Below are positions 8,968 through 17,083 of a stretch of 47,170 nt of DNA, in pieces. The DNA comes from Haloquadratum sp. GTDB taxonomy: Archaea; Halobacteriota; Halobacteria; Halobacteriales; Haloferacaceae. The stretch covers positions 1-47,170 of the forward strand of contig JAQCNF010000113.1 of assembly GCA_028275165.1 (NCBI GenBank). Reading direction: 5' to 3'. The stretch's first letter is position 1. Each line of letters starts with the position of its first letter. Under the pieces are notes generated by a model that made no database searches, was not told the DNA's origin, and worked only from the letters and a program-made list of their open reading frames with translations. Made by a program: the position numbers and the translations under genes.

Positions 8968-9273
8968 CGTCCGTTAACAGCAAAGTGAAAGTGAAACGAC
9001 TCATTCTATAGGCTGATCAGGACAACTGGCCTGCGGGCGGATGCAAGACGAAGACGCTGTGATTGCTGCGATAACTTGTCCCACAAGTAGTTCACCGCTT
9101 GTCTTCTAATCAGAGAGTGCTCTTCGAAGCTCTCATCATGACTGCAAGGCGAAACCCTGCGTCTTCAGACCCTGAGGAGGACGCTGAACCTGAACGGTGA
9201 GTGTTTGTTTACCCTCTTGACGGGGGAGAACAGGAGTCCGGGCTAAATGCCACGTCTTTCACAGCGTGGTAGC
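8968..9273 (+). other. Spacer with possible transposon right-end remnant
   Basis: No intact gene. From 9138 a 20-codon frame (MTARRNPASSDPEEDAEPER, stop at 9200) looks like the last residues of a transposase. It is followed by an inverted repeat CCACG-TCTTTCACAG-CGTGG around 9250-9270. Hairpins with a TCTTTCA loop are, from memory, common at the right ends of haloarchaeal IS200/IS605-type elements. This is inference; no transposase core is present. Confidence 0.3.
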
Positions 9274-9879
9274 TTACTCCCACGGATGTCCGCGAGGAGT
9301 ATCGGGCCACATTGGATACCAGTATGATTCGTCCTCTTCAACAGCCAACTCACCGTTGAGAACAGATTCCAGTTTGAATTCTAACTGTTGGTTCCGCTCA
9401 TTATTTGTACTCGGTGCAAACGGATAATAGGCACCACGTTTGAAAGAGTAGATCCAGTATGCGCGGTCACCGTCGCGTGAGAATCCAAACACAGCCGACA
9501 GTAGCCGTGAACCGTATCCTCGCTGAATAAACTGATCAGCAGCAAAGTGAATCGTTGTGACAAGGTCTTCGGGGTCAGTGTCTTGAAGAATGACCCACTC
9601 CCAGCCGTGGCTATCTTCATGGACATCAAAGATCGTCCCTGTCTCCTCTTCGCCAGCACGGAGTATTGCCTGCACTTCATCCACAGTGTCGGCGAAATCA
9701 GTGCTATCGACACCGGAGAAGCATAGTGCTGCCTGGTCAACCGATTGGAATCCCAGATCAGCTTCCATTGTCACATATGCAGTGCTCATTCCGAAAAGAT
9801 CGTCTGCATCAGCCTCCTTTGTCGCTTCTGTTGCCGCGTTTGAGCCGAAGACTGCGCGAATTGAATCAAAAAGTCCCAT
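9274..9879 (-). CDS. pspAB: PspA-associated protein PspAB
   Basis: A 201-residue soluble acidic protein that I recognise as the haloarchaeal PspAB family, annotated as associated with PspA or the phage-shock response; its biochemical role is not established. Characteristic segments are MGLFDSIRAVFGSN at the start, DDLFGMSTAYVTMEADLG, CFSGVDSTDFADT, RAYWIYSFKRGAYYPFAP, and a WYPMWPD...HPWE ending. The ATG at 9879 is preferred because it begins the family; the longer frame to 9933 overlaps htpX. It follows htpX by 31 bases in the same direction, so both are probably one operon for membrane stress. Confidence 0.85.
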   Translation of the reverse strand: MGLFDSIRAVFGSNAATEATKEADADDLFGMSTAYVTMEADLGFQSVDQAALCFSGVDSTDFADTVDEVQAILRAGEEETGTIFDVHEDSHGWEWVILQDTDPEDLVTTIHFAADQFIQRGYGSRLLSAVFGFSRDGDRAYWIYSFKRGAYYPFAPSTNNERNQQLEFKLESVLNGELAVEEDESYWYPMWPDTPRGHPWE

Positions 9880-9910
9880 AAACGTATATCTCAATCGCTG
9901 TGCAGAGAAG

Positions 9911-10777
9911 TTATCGCTCCAGTTCGCGCTCAAGATCGCGTAATCGGTCGATGCGATTGTCGGTTGATGGATGAGTACTGAACAGTTTTCCTATCAGATC
10001 ACTTTTCAGTGGGACAATAAAGAATGCGTTCATCTCAGACTGCTCACGGAGATCTTCACGTGGGACATTGTCCATCCGGCCGTCAATCTTCATCAGTGCA
10101 GAGGCAAGTGAGGAGGGTTGACCGGTAATGAGCGCTGCACCACGGTCAGCAGCATACTCGCGATATCGGGAGAGTGCACGGATCAGGAAGAACGAAATTA
10201 CCCACACGACTAGTGAGGCTAAAATGGCAACAAGAACACTTCCGCCCTGTCTGTCCTGACCACCACCACCGAACCAAAAGCCCATCCGAACAATCATAAA
10301 GGCAACTGTCGATAGGAATGAAGCGATTGTCATTACCATGACATCACGATTTTTCACGTGGGCAAGCTCGTGTGCGAGTACGCCAGATAATTCATCACTG
10401 TCCAGTGTTCGCAAGAGGCCAGTGGTGACACAAACTGTTGCACTGTCCTGCGAGCGGCCCGTTGCAAAGGCGTTTGGAACGCGAGAGTCTGCAACAGCAA
10501 TCTCAGGTTTTGGGAGGTCTGCCTGTTGACTGAGTCGTTCAACCATTCGGTGAACTTCCGGGTATTCCTGTTCAGTCACGGTTGATGCGCCCATGCTGTA
10601 GAGGGCAAGTTTGTCACTGAAAAAGAGCTGTGCGAGTACGAACACTCCCATCAGTGGGAGAAACACGGCCGAGTTTGTCTGCACAAGGACGGCTACGAAG
10701 ACCAAGTACAGCGCAAAGAGGAGGAACATCGTCAGCACCATACGACCACGAAGTCCCCAGTCAGTATTCCATTCCAT
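9911..10777 (-). CDS. htpX: Membrane zinc metalloprotease HtpX
   Basis: HtpX is an M48-family inner-membrane protease that degrades damaged membrane proteins. The 288-residue product has two N-terminal membrane segments (12-32, 36-54), the zinc motif HELAH at 136-140, two more membrane segments (about 147-169 and 180-200), and the third ligand Glu207 in SRYREYAADRGA. The C-terminal STHPSTDNRIDRL motif is also typical. It is divergent from nmd3 with its own TATAAA-type box and leads into pspAB. Confidence 0.95.
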   Translation of the reverse strand: MEWNTDWGLRGRMVLTMFLLFALYLVFVAVLVQTNSAVFLPLMGVFVLAQLFFSDKLALYSMGASTVTEQEYPEVHRMVERLSQQADLPKPEIAVADSRVPNAFATGRSQDSATVCVTTGLLRTLDSDELSGVLAHELAHVKNRDVMVMTIASFLSTVAFMIVRMGFWFGGGGQDRQGGSVLVAILASLVVWVISFFLIRALSRYREYAADRGAALITGQPSSLASALMKIDGRMDNVPREDLREQSEMNAFFIVPLKSDLIGKLFSTHPSTDNRIDRLRDLERELER

Positions 10778-10799
10778 ATTTCCAATACGTATCCGAGCC

Positions 10800-10805
10800 T
10801 ATAAA
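10800..10805 (-). promoter_or_regulatory. TATA box of htpX-pspAB
   Basis: TTTATA on the minus strand, about 25 bases before the htpX ATG, consistent with a leaderless transcript. Confidence 0.5.
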
Positions 10806-10843
10806 CGATGTCGCAGTCGTTCATGCCGTGTGGTTTCGTCGTG

Positions 10844-10848
10844 TTTAA
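10844..10848 (+). promoter_or_regulatory. TATA-like box of nmd3
   Basis: TTTAA about 27 bases before the ATG at 10874. It supports that start over an in-frame ATG at 10808, which lies upstream of this box. Confidence 0.45.
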
Positions 10849-10873
10849 CCGCCGGTATCATATAGTTCACACA

Positions 10874-11992
10874 ATGACATCCGGTGCGTTTTGCCCACGC
10901 TGTGGCGAATCAGTATCAGCGTCGTCTGACGACCGCACCGTCTCTGACAGTCGCACGGAATCGTTGTGTGATGCGTGTTACTTTGAGCAGTTCGAACTGG
11001 TGGATGCACCATCGACGTTAGAGTTAGCGGTGTGCTCACACTGTGGCGCGGTCAAAGATGAGACACAGTGGCGTGATGTTGGGGCAGCAGACTATACTGA
11101 TGTCGCAATTGAAGCCGTCACTGAGTCACTTGGAGTCCATCTCGCAGCGACCGACGTTGAGTGGGGGGTCGAACCCGAGCAGATTGATCAAAATACGATT
11201 CGAATGCACTGCGTATTCAGCGGTCAGGTTCGTGGGAGCTATCGTCGAGAGGAAGTGACTGTTCCTGTTCGAATCTCTCGGCAGAGTTGTCGTCGATGTG
11301 GTCGTATCGCGGGCGGCTATTACGCAAGCATCGTCCAACTCCGTGGCGACGGCCGGGAACCATCAAAAGAAGAGACCGAGCGAGCTATCGATATTGCAGA
11401 GACATACGTTGCTGACCGGGAAGCAACAGGCGACCGGGATGCATTCATCACCGAAATCACTGAGACGTCCGACGGCACCGATATTAAAATATCGACCAAC
11501 CAACTGGGGAGTGGAGTTGCAAAGCGGATTATTCGTGAACTTGGTGGGACTGTTGAGGAATATCCAACTTTAGTCACTGAAGATGGTGACGGGAACGAGG
11601 TGTATCGTGTGACGTACGCGGTACGGTTACCGAAGTATGCGCCCGGAGAGATTATCGAACCCGAGACCGAATCAGCCCCAGTACTGGTCCGTAGCGTGGC
11701 GGGGAATCTGAAAGGTGTTCGTCTCGATACCGGCGAGAGCTATGAAGCAGCCGCAGAAGCGGGTTCAGCACCACAAGCTGACCGCGTGGGGACCGTCGAA
11801 CAGGCGACTGAAACAACTGTTGTGAACTTTGAAGACACCTATGCAATGCAGGTGCTTGACCCAGAGACATATGCATCAGTCACCGTCGCACGACCAACGT
11901 TTGTCGATTCGGCTGCAGAGACCGTTTCAGTGATTCGAAGTCACTCTGGATTATATGTCCTTCCAGAGGCCTCAACCAGCGTTGATTCCTGA
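10874..11992 (+). CDS. nmd3: NMD3 family protein
   Basis: Eukaryotic NMD3 is the adaptor for large-subunit export; the archaeal relative probably acts in late 60S-like subunit assembly. The 372-residue product has the N-terminal zinc region with paired Cys at 7/10 (CPRCG), 32/35 (CDAC), 54/57 (CSHCG) and 139/142 (CRRCG), followed by the conserved central domain and a C-terminal OB/SH3-like part. The start at MTSGAFCPRCG is chosen from the TATA spacing and because the zinc region normally begins here. It touches the small minus-strand gene at its 3' end with no gap. Confidence 0.9.
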   Translation: MTSGAFCPRCGESVSASSDDRTVSDSRTESLCDACYFEQFELVDAPSTLELAVCSHCGAVKDETQWRDVGAADYTDVAIEAVTESLGVHLAATDVEWGVEPEQIDQNTIRMHCVFSGQVRGSYRREEVTVPVRISRQSCRRCGRIAGGYYASIVQLRGDGREPSKEETERAIDIAETYVADREATGDRDAFITEITETSDGTDIKISTNQLGSGVAKRIIRELGGTVEEYPTLVTEDGDGNEVYRVTYAVRLPKYAPGEIIEPETESAPVLVRSVAGNLKGVRLDTGESYEAAAEAGSAPQADRVGTVEQATETTVVNFEDTYAMQVLDPETYASVTVARPTFVDSAAETVSVIRSHSGLYVLPEASTSVDS

Positions 11993-12172
11993 TTATCTGG
12001 AACGTGTCCCTATCGAGGTACGAAGCTGCTTTTCACGAACTCTGATACCATGTCGCTCCAAGGAGACGACAAAATCTGATTCAGACCGGCCAGCGTGCGA
12101 TGCAGCTTCAGAGAGATTCAGTGTACCACTTTGATACAGGGTAAGTGCTGTCGTTAGTCCGTGTGTGTACAT
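11993..12172 (-). CDS. Small DUF7317-like haloarchaeal protein
   Basis: A 59-residue protein starting MYTHGLTTALTLYQSGTL. The pattern of a helix-turn-helix (LNLSEAASHAGRSESDFVVSLERHGI) followed by a basic tail suggests a small DNA-binding or regulatory protein. I recall similar short haloarchaeal proteins named DUF7317; the name should be checked. It ends on the base after the nmd3 stop, so the two genes meet tail to tail. A TTATAAG box about 29 bases before its ATG supports expression. Confidence 0.7.
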   Translation of the reverse strand: MYTHGLTTALTLYQSGTLNLSEAASHAGRSESDFVVSLERHGIRVREKQLRTSIGTRSR

Positions 12173-12307
12173 TCTATTTAGTATATCTATTCATGTTCTT
12201 ATAATTATTTCGGGTTATAGCATATGGATCGAATAGTCAGATCGATATAATCCAAACAAATTCAGTCTGATTTCCCAAATTACTTGAATATATGGATTCC
12301 TGCTTGA

Positions 12308-12970
12308 TGCCATACGCACATCCCCGAGAGATGTATAACAACAACGGCGGGAGTACCCGACGCACTCGCAACGAAACCAACCGTCTTGACGAACACGGAT
12401 GACTGTCTGTACAAAGTCTCGCGAATCGTCGTCAAATGGGTGTCGCAGTTTTCGGCTCCAAGAACTGTGTTTGAGGACCTCACAGACACGCGAGACTCCA
12501 TCGACTATGGCACGCAGATGAACCGCCGCCTTGCACAGCCTGCCGTTCGTCAACTGCCAGAGATGGTGTCGCACAGGGCTGCATGGTTCGGTATTCCATC
12601 AAATAAGGCTGACCCTGAGTACACGAGTCAGCGATGTCCAAGAACCGAGTATCAATACACGGAACGAGCGAATCGCCACAAGAAGCGATTCGAGTGCTGT
12701 GAGTGTGGGTTCTAAGATCATAGTGATGGGAAGGCGGCGGCGGTGTGCATCGTGCAGAATTGGTTTACCGAACAGGAGACTGAGAATGTACCGTCTCTCG
12801 ACACCCCTCCCAGGCTATGGAAGCTGAGATGGGTGGTATCGGGGGCTGGTGGAGACCCCGACTCTCACGGAGCATTATTCGCTTCGGGTGTTCACCGACA
12901 CGAAACGTCGGCGCGACCGGAGACGGAAGCACGAGAGGAATCCGACCCCGTTGCCCCGGCCAACGGGTAA
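12308..12970 (+). pseudogene. tnpB: Broken IS200/IS605-type tnpB (C-terminal half)
   Basis: The frame shows the C-terminal half of a TnpB RNA-guided nuclease. The RuvC II region reads CLYKVSRIVVKWVSQFS then VFEDL with its acidic residue, followed by DYGTQMNRRL, the EYTSQRCP and CCECGF zinc ribbon, and DHSDGKAA carrying the RuvC III Asp. An in-frame TAA at 12713-12715 stands where homologues have Gln (CAA), directly after CECGF; the frame then continues to 12970. The N-terminal half with RuvC I is missing. The element is dead as a protein source. A GC-rich palindrome follows the end. Confidence 0.85.
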
Positions 12971-12981
12971 ACACAGACGCT

Positions 12982-12991
12982 CCGCGCGCGG
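12982..12991. repeat. Palindrome CCGCGCGCGG after the broken tnpB
   Basis: A perfect 10-base palindrome starting 11 bases after the decayed tnpB stop. Subterminal hairpins are normal at IS200/IS605 right ends, so it may be part of the old element's end. Confidence 0.4.
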
Positions 12992-13041
12992 GGTACTTCG
13001 CGTATAGAAAGTGTCAATTTGTCCTCTCTGATATTGCTTAT

Positions 13042-13128
13042 ATGACTCGACAGCAAGTTCTCGCGATCATGTTGGTTGTGTTGATGATTGGCTCAAGTAT
13101 TGCATACAGTGCTGCGGCATTTCTCTGA
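13042..13128 (+). CDS. 28-residue hydrophobic peptide
   Basis: A short frame begins MTRQQVLAIMLVVLMIGSS and ends AYSAAAFL: a basic start followed by one membrane-spanning stretch. It looks like a real single-pass micro-protein rather than chance, because it is hydrophobic throughout, ends cleanly and has a GTATAG box about 38 bases upstream. Function unknown. It could alternatively be a signal-peptide fragment of a lost gene. It lies between the tnpB remnant and a small zinc-knuckle gene. Confidence 0.5.
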   Translation: MTRQQVLAIMLVVLMIGSSIAYSAAAFL

Positions 13129-13278
13129 CCGAGCGTACGGTACTTGCAAGGAGAAATTGCCTGTGTGAGTGCGATATAGACGACACGATTATTATACCTG
13201 AAGATGACAGTGGCTGAAGTTATGAGGTTACCTTGATTCATCTCAGCTCAATATTCGCTCACGATATCGGGATCAAAG

Positions 13279-13482
13279 TCAGAGTGTCGTGATGTCATCG
13301 CGGCTCAGTTCACGGTCATCAGGAAGCTGTGAGAGGCAATCATTGCACAGAAACACCTCTGTTCCATCCTCAAATTCGAGTGTCAGGCCGCCGGTCGGTT
13401 CACTCGTAAACGACCAGAAATCACCGATTCCACCAGCGATCCGCACTGGACAGCCACATGACTCACACGATTCCGTCGTCAT
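13279..13482 (-). CDS. Small zinc-knuckle protein (DUF7561-like)
   Basis: A 67-residue protein with two Cys pairs, CESCGC near residues 6-11 and CNDC near 46-49, which probably bind one zinc. Between them is the motif PVRIAGGIGDFWSFTSEPTG, which I recall from a conserved haloarchaeal family (DUF7561 from memory). No catalytic residues are recognisable; such proteins may act as adaptors or nucleic-acid binders. It has its own ATG and no operon partner. Confidence 0.7.
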   Translation of the reverse strand: MTTESCESCGCPVRIAGGIGDFWSFTSEPTGGLTLEFEDGTEVFLCNDCLSQLPDDRELSRDDITTL

Positions 13483-14011
13483 TTCATCTTAGGATAAGTT
13501 CATGTGAGGCTTGAGTGTTCTCACATCGAGCGAATCGCGACAGATCAATATTATGATATATTTTCAATAGTCAAGACGCCTGTCATTGTCAGCACGACTG
13601 AGACTTTTCATGTGAACCGCCTCGGAACTAAGTCCCGCGAGACTTTGCCCATTGACGTCTCCTCAGAGTTATCAATGTGACAACCCTGAACGACTCACAG
13701 GAAATGCGGTCGGCCTATCAACGGGTTCCGACGCCACCCCTTACAATCGAACTGTGGTGTCGCAGTCTTTCGAGAGGTGGCGCATTCTTTTGATTTTGAA
13801 CGGACGCTTCGCGCTCAGCGTTTCACGCCTACGGCGCCCATTGTCAGTGCTTTGTTCGGCTCACGTGGGGAGGCAAGACAACGGGTCTCACGGTTTCAAG
13901 TGGTTCGAAAATCAAGTATTCTCGTCATCGCGTCACAAGTTTCGCTCAGATTTTGAGGCACTCGCCCTGTTCCGCCTGTAGAGGAATCTTATTGCGTCTG
14001 ATAGAAAAATA
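13483..14011 (+). other. Spacer with decayed transposase-like 3' end
   Basis: No intact gene. The plus strand from about 13640 to 13981 is more GC-rich than its surroundings and reads as broken protein ending FKWFENQVFSS...DFEALALFRL. The last part resembles the remnant at 5840-5938. It could be the tail of an insertion-sequence transposase that I cannot assign. The final 30 bases are the 3' flank of the DUF5786 gene. Confidence 0.35.
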
Positions 14012-14185
14012 TCACTGCTGTTGAATTTCTTTGAACTGCGATATCAGATCTTCAGCTGAGTCTTCGTTTTCGTACTGAATGCTACCGTGGTATACACTTC
14101 GGGTATCATCGAAGTTGGTGTCGACATTCCCGTTTTTGCGTTCACGACGTTCATGTTCGTCATCGTCGTACGAGCCCATAGACAT
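14012..14185 (-). CDS. DUF5786 family protein
   Basis: A 57-residue, highly charged protein starting MSMGSYDDDEHERRERKNGNV and ending LISQFKEIQQQ. I recognise it as the haloarchaeal DUF5786 family from the opening motif, the TRSVYHGSIQYE centre and the SAEDLISQFKEI helix. Function unknown; no membrane or metal-binding signature. A very good TATATATA box lies 26-33 bases upstream, so expression is likely strong. Confidence 0.85.
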   Translation of the reverse strand: MSMGSYDDDEHERRERKNGNVDTNFDDTRSVYHGSIQYENEDSAEDLISQFKEIQQQ

Positions 14186-14210
14186 GTTATGTCATACCAC
14201 GATAGCGACG

Positions 14211-14218
14211 ATATATAT
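14211..14218 (-). promoter_or_regulatory. TATA box of the DUF5786 gene
   Basis: An alternating TATATATA run whose near end lies 26 bases before the ATG at 14185. It is among the clearest archaeal TATA boxes of the window. Confidence 0.55.
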
Positions 14219-14350
14219 ACATACTGGTTATTCAGCTCGCAACTCATCTTCGCTCTTCGGAACGAGTATTGAAAGGGTTGTCATGTGTGTAGGTAGGTTC
14301 GACAGAACAGAGAACACAATTACTAATGCGTGGATAATATAGTATATTGT

Positions 14351-15340
14351 GTGGCGCGTCCACTCCGTTTCCGTCATGCACCCGGGCAGTGGAACGCTGC
14401 CCGTATTCACTCAGAGATATTCACCGATCTGGATCAAAATATCGGTGCCATCCAGCGTAAGCCGTGGTATAAAACACCAGAGTCGTATGATGGAGTTCGC
14501 TTTGAGATGCAGAATGGAGATATCGCAATTTTTGCGTATAATCACGAAGAAGCATATTGGCTTGGCAATACACAGACGCCTGAGTGCCTGTGGCGAACTG
14601 AAAAATATGGCTTCGCAGAGGTTGACAATGCGATATCTCGATGGGCGACACGTGAGTTGACTGCCCAATTACATCAAGAGACCCCTTGGTTGGAACCGTA
14701 TCCACACCTGTCGTGGTTTTTCCTCCCGGTGTTTCTATCAAAGGACGGCCGCGAGACGACACGACAGTTTTTCGATGCACACGCAGGTGGGTTTCCAGAT
14801 GCTGAGCGCGATGCAGTCCTTTCATTTTATGAATCGTTCTTCCGGACGCGAGTGTTAGATCCGTATCGTGAGGTGATGGCCGGAAAGCTGGGTACGTCCG
14901 AATATCTTGATCTCAGACGGATGACTGCAGCGATGGGCGAGTTTAATGCTGCCGCCCTCCTGACAGCGAACGGTCATGATATCGAGCCAGAGATCACAGT
15001 CTCAAGTGGCCATGCGATTGATTACCGCGTATACACGGAATCGACGAACCCGCTTGTTGAGGTGACGCGGCCCTCGACACCAGCGAACCGGTCAGCAGCC
15101 ACACCGATCGCGGCACTTCGGGAAACGGCTGAAACAAAAACGAGCGGTCAGTTACAGACACATGGTGGAGAGGTGATCCTTTGTATTGATTGTTCTTCAT
15201 TTCATGATGACGAATGGCGACGAGTCTATGCAGAAAAACCAGATATACACCATCGTCCTGCGCTGGTCTTTCGGAGTCGGCCAACTGGGCGGTTTGCGGG
15301 ATATACAAAAGGACAGGTACCATTGGACCTGCCGATGTAA
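14351..15340 (+). CDS. DUF5784 family protein
   Basis: A 329-residue protein which I recognise as haloarchaeal DUF5784 by its start (ARPLRFRHAPGQW), the YWLGNTQTPECLWRTEKYGF motif and the PHLSWFFLPVFLSKDGRETTR stretch. Function is not established. The C-terminal third contains a beta-rich part with CIDCSSFHDDEW. I prefer the GTG at 14351: a TTACTA box lies 27 bases before it and the family begins there. An ATG at 14330 would add seven residues encoded by an AT-rich promoter-like stretch. The gene stands alone between minus-strand DUF5786 and the PHP gene. Confidence 0.8.
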   Translation: MARPLRFRHAPGQWNAARIHSEIFTDLDQNIGAIQRKPWYKTPESYDGVRFEMQNGDIAIFAYNHEEAYWLGNTQTPECLWRTEKYGFAEVDNAISRWATRELTAQLHQETPWLEPYPHLSWFFLPVFLSKDGRETTRQFFDAHAGGFPDAERDAVLSFYESFFRTRVLDPYREVMAGKLGTSEYLDLRRMTAAMGEFNAAALLTANGHDIEPEITVSSGHAIDYRVYTESTNPLVEVTRPSTPANRSAATPIAALRETAETKTSGQLQTHGGEVILCIDCSSFHDDEWRRVYAEKPDIHHRPALVFRSRPTGRFAGYTKGQVPLDLPM

Positions 15341-15454
15341 TATCCACAGGTAATCGGTCGCCTAACTACGACCCGACATCAGTGATCAGTGTCCGGGTAT
15401 GGACAGTTCGAAAGTAGTCAGAAGGGATTTCAATGACTACCGCCGACATCATAC

Positions 15455-16285
15455 GTGAACGACGAGGGAGAAATTGAGTGTCATGAGGGCGCCGATCTTC
15501 ATGTGCATACAACAGCATCAGATGGAACGCTGACACTCGACGAAGTTCCAGCGGCCGCACAGACAGGAGGCGTCGACCTTGTGGCGATTACTGATCATGA
15601 TCGGGTGCACCCAGGACTCTCTGCACCAGTTACGCAAGTCGACGGTGTGACTATTCTCCGCGGGATTGAACTGCGGGTTGATGCGCGTGGTCAGCGAATC
15701 GATTTGCTCGGATATGGAGTCAAAAAAACGCAGGCGCTTGAGAATCTTATTGAGGAGATACAACAGAATCGGATCGAACGCGGGAGACGAATGATATCTG
15801 CAGTCGAATCGGAGCTGAATACAGCACTTGATGTGACTATCGAGGAGGGATTTGGTCGTCCAGCAGTGGCACGCGCAATTGATGAGAGCACTGCACCGTA
15901 TGATTATTCGCAAGCGTTCGAAGATTTGATCGGTCATGGCTGTCCGTGTTATCTCAAGCGTGAGGTTCCTTCGTTTGCTGATGCCATCTCAATCCTTCGC
16001 TCGTCGTGTGCATTCGTTGGATTAGCGCACCCATTTCGATATCCCGATGTCGATGCAGCAATTCAGTGTGCAACAAAGCTGGATGCGATTGAGCGGTATT
16101 ACAACTATCGGCCGCAGAATGCTTCAAAGAACGACCCAGGCCGTATTGAAACGGTCGCAGACGCAAACAACTTGAGTATGCTCGGTGGGTCTGACGCCCA
16201 CAATCGTACTCTTGGTGTGGCAGGACCACCTCTCTCAGCGATTACAGATCTTACTCGAGCTGTGTCCACATTCACAGATCAGTGA
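15455..16285 (+). CDS. PHP-domain metal-dependent phosphoesterase
   Basis: A 276-residue PHP enzyme, related to TrpH/YciV-type exonucleases and phosphatases. The metal-site motifs are HVH (16-18), TASDG (20-24), TDHD (46-49), Glu72 in GIEL, AHPFRYP and the closing GGSDAHN. These give the usual trinuclear site for hydrolysing phosphoesters, probably a nucleotide or RNA 5' end, but the substrate is unknown. The start is GTG at 15455, as an in-frame stop precedes it closely. Its stop overlaps the convergent hypothetical gene by seven bases. Confidence 0.88.
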   Translation: MNDEGEIECHEGADLHVHTTASDGTLTLDEVPAAAQTGGVDLVAITDHDRVHPGLSAPVTQVDGVTILRGIELRVDARGQRIDLLGYGVKKTQALENLIEEIQQNRIERGRRMISAVESELNTALDVTIEEGFGRPAVARAIDESTAPYDYSQAFEDLIGHGCPCYLKREVPSFADAISILRSSCAFVGLAHPFRYPDVDAAIQCATKLDAIERYYNYRPQNASKNDPGRIETVADANNLSMLGGSDAHNRTLGVAGPPLSAITDLTRAVSTFTDQ

Positions 16286-16509
16286 TCAATTGCTTCGTGC
16301 ACAAATCGTTCAACCGACATACCGGAGTGATCACACAGACTATGATTAACGACCGTCAGACTTCCATTTCGACAGATAATTGCGGTGAGTGCCTCGGGGA
16401 CTGAGATCGAAGATTCCAATTTATCAATTTGTAGGCGCTTAGCCCCCTCTGCCTCTCTCAAGTAGTCGTTCAAGAATCGAAGATTCTCGTGATCCCGAAA
16501 ATCGCTCAT
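16279..16509 (-). CDS. Hypothetical protein
   Basis: A 76-residue frame starting MSDFRDHENLRFLNDYLRE, with ALTAIICRNGSLTVVNHSLCD in the middle. It has a mixed helical and beta composition like a small soluble protein, but I recognise no family. The frame can extend upstream to 16653 (124 residues), which adds a Cys-containing stretch (RNCDRCPLTR); the true start is uncertain. It overlaps the end of the PHP gene by seven bases tail to tail. Confidence 0.45.
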   Translation of the reverse strand: MSDFRDHENLRFLNDYLREAEGAKRLQIDKLESSISVPEALTAIICRNGSLTVVNHSLCDHSGMSVERFVHEAIDH

Positions 16510-16910
16510 TTTCGGACGCGCAATCCGCGTCAGTGGACAACGATCGCAGTTGCGAAAAGGATACAACGACCTCAGAAATCGAAACTGGTGTGCGAACAAA
16601 TCGCGAGGCGATTCATGAATGCCTGTAGAGACAACGCTCTCTACGGGAACCACTCGGTTCTTTTATACGTGCATTCGTGAGAGACCATCTTACGGGCTGT
16701 CAGGCGTCGCCTGACGGCGTTTTGGAAGCAGAAACATCCTTATTTATCTCAAGAAACGAGCGACTCTGTCGCAAGTGAGCGGGCAGGGGTGATTCACTGA
16801 GTTGGACTCTCACATCTCGTAGTGTGCATGAGGTTCTTGGGTATCTGTCCAACGGCAAATAAGTCACCCAAGCGTAGTGTTCATAGCATTCCAGTTCGAA
16901 TATGTATTTG
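16510..16910. other. Spacer with a strong palindrome
   Basis: If the hypothetical gene starts at 16509, 400 bases remain without a gene. At 16699-16715 there is a near-perfect palindrome GTCAGGCG-T-CGCCTGAC, which can form a hairpin and may be a terminator-like or transposon-end structure. The rest shows short frames only. The last bases before 16911 carry the DUF6757 promoter region. Confidence 0.4.
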
Positions 16911-17075
16911 ATGCAGTGTCATTACTGTGAGTCGGGTGCTGCGTATGCCGCAGAAAAAAACGGAATCAAAGTGGGGTTATGTGAACAGCATTTTCGCAAA
17001 CGAGTCGAAGAACTGGCCGACTCAGAGGAACTCCAGGCGCTTCGAGAACAGATTAACATCGATCGGACTGACTGA
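16911..17075 (+). CDS. DUF6757 family small zinc-binding protein
   Basis: A 54-residue protein starting MQCHYCESGAAYAAEKNGIK with a later LCEQHF. The CxxC and CxxH pairs are expected to bind one zinc. The remaining half is a charged helix (RVEELADSEELQALREQI). From memory this matches the haloarchaeal DUF6757 family; role unknown. I start at the Met directly before the CxxC pair; an ATG three codons earlier (16902) is an alternative. It ends eight bases before the convergent DedA gene. Confidence 0.75.
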   Translation: MQCHYCESGAAYAAEKNGIKVGLCEQHFRKRVEELADSEELQALREQINIDRTD

Positions 17076-17083
17076 ATGAGGAG

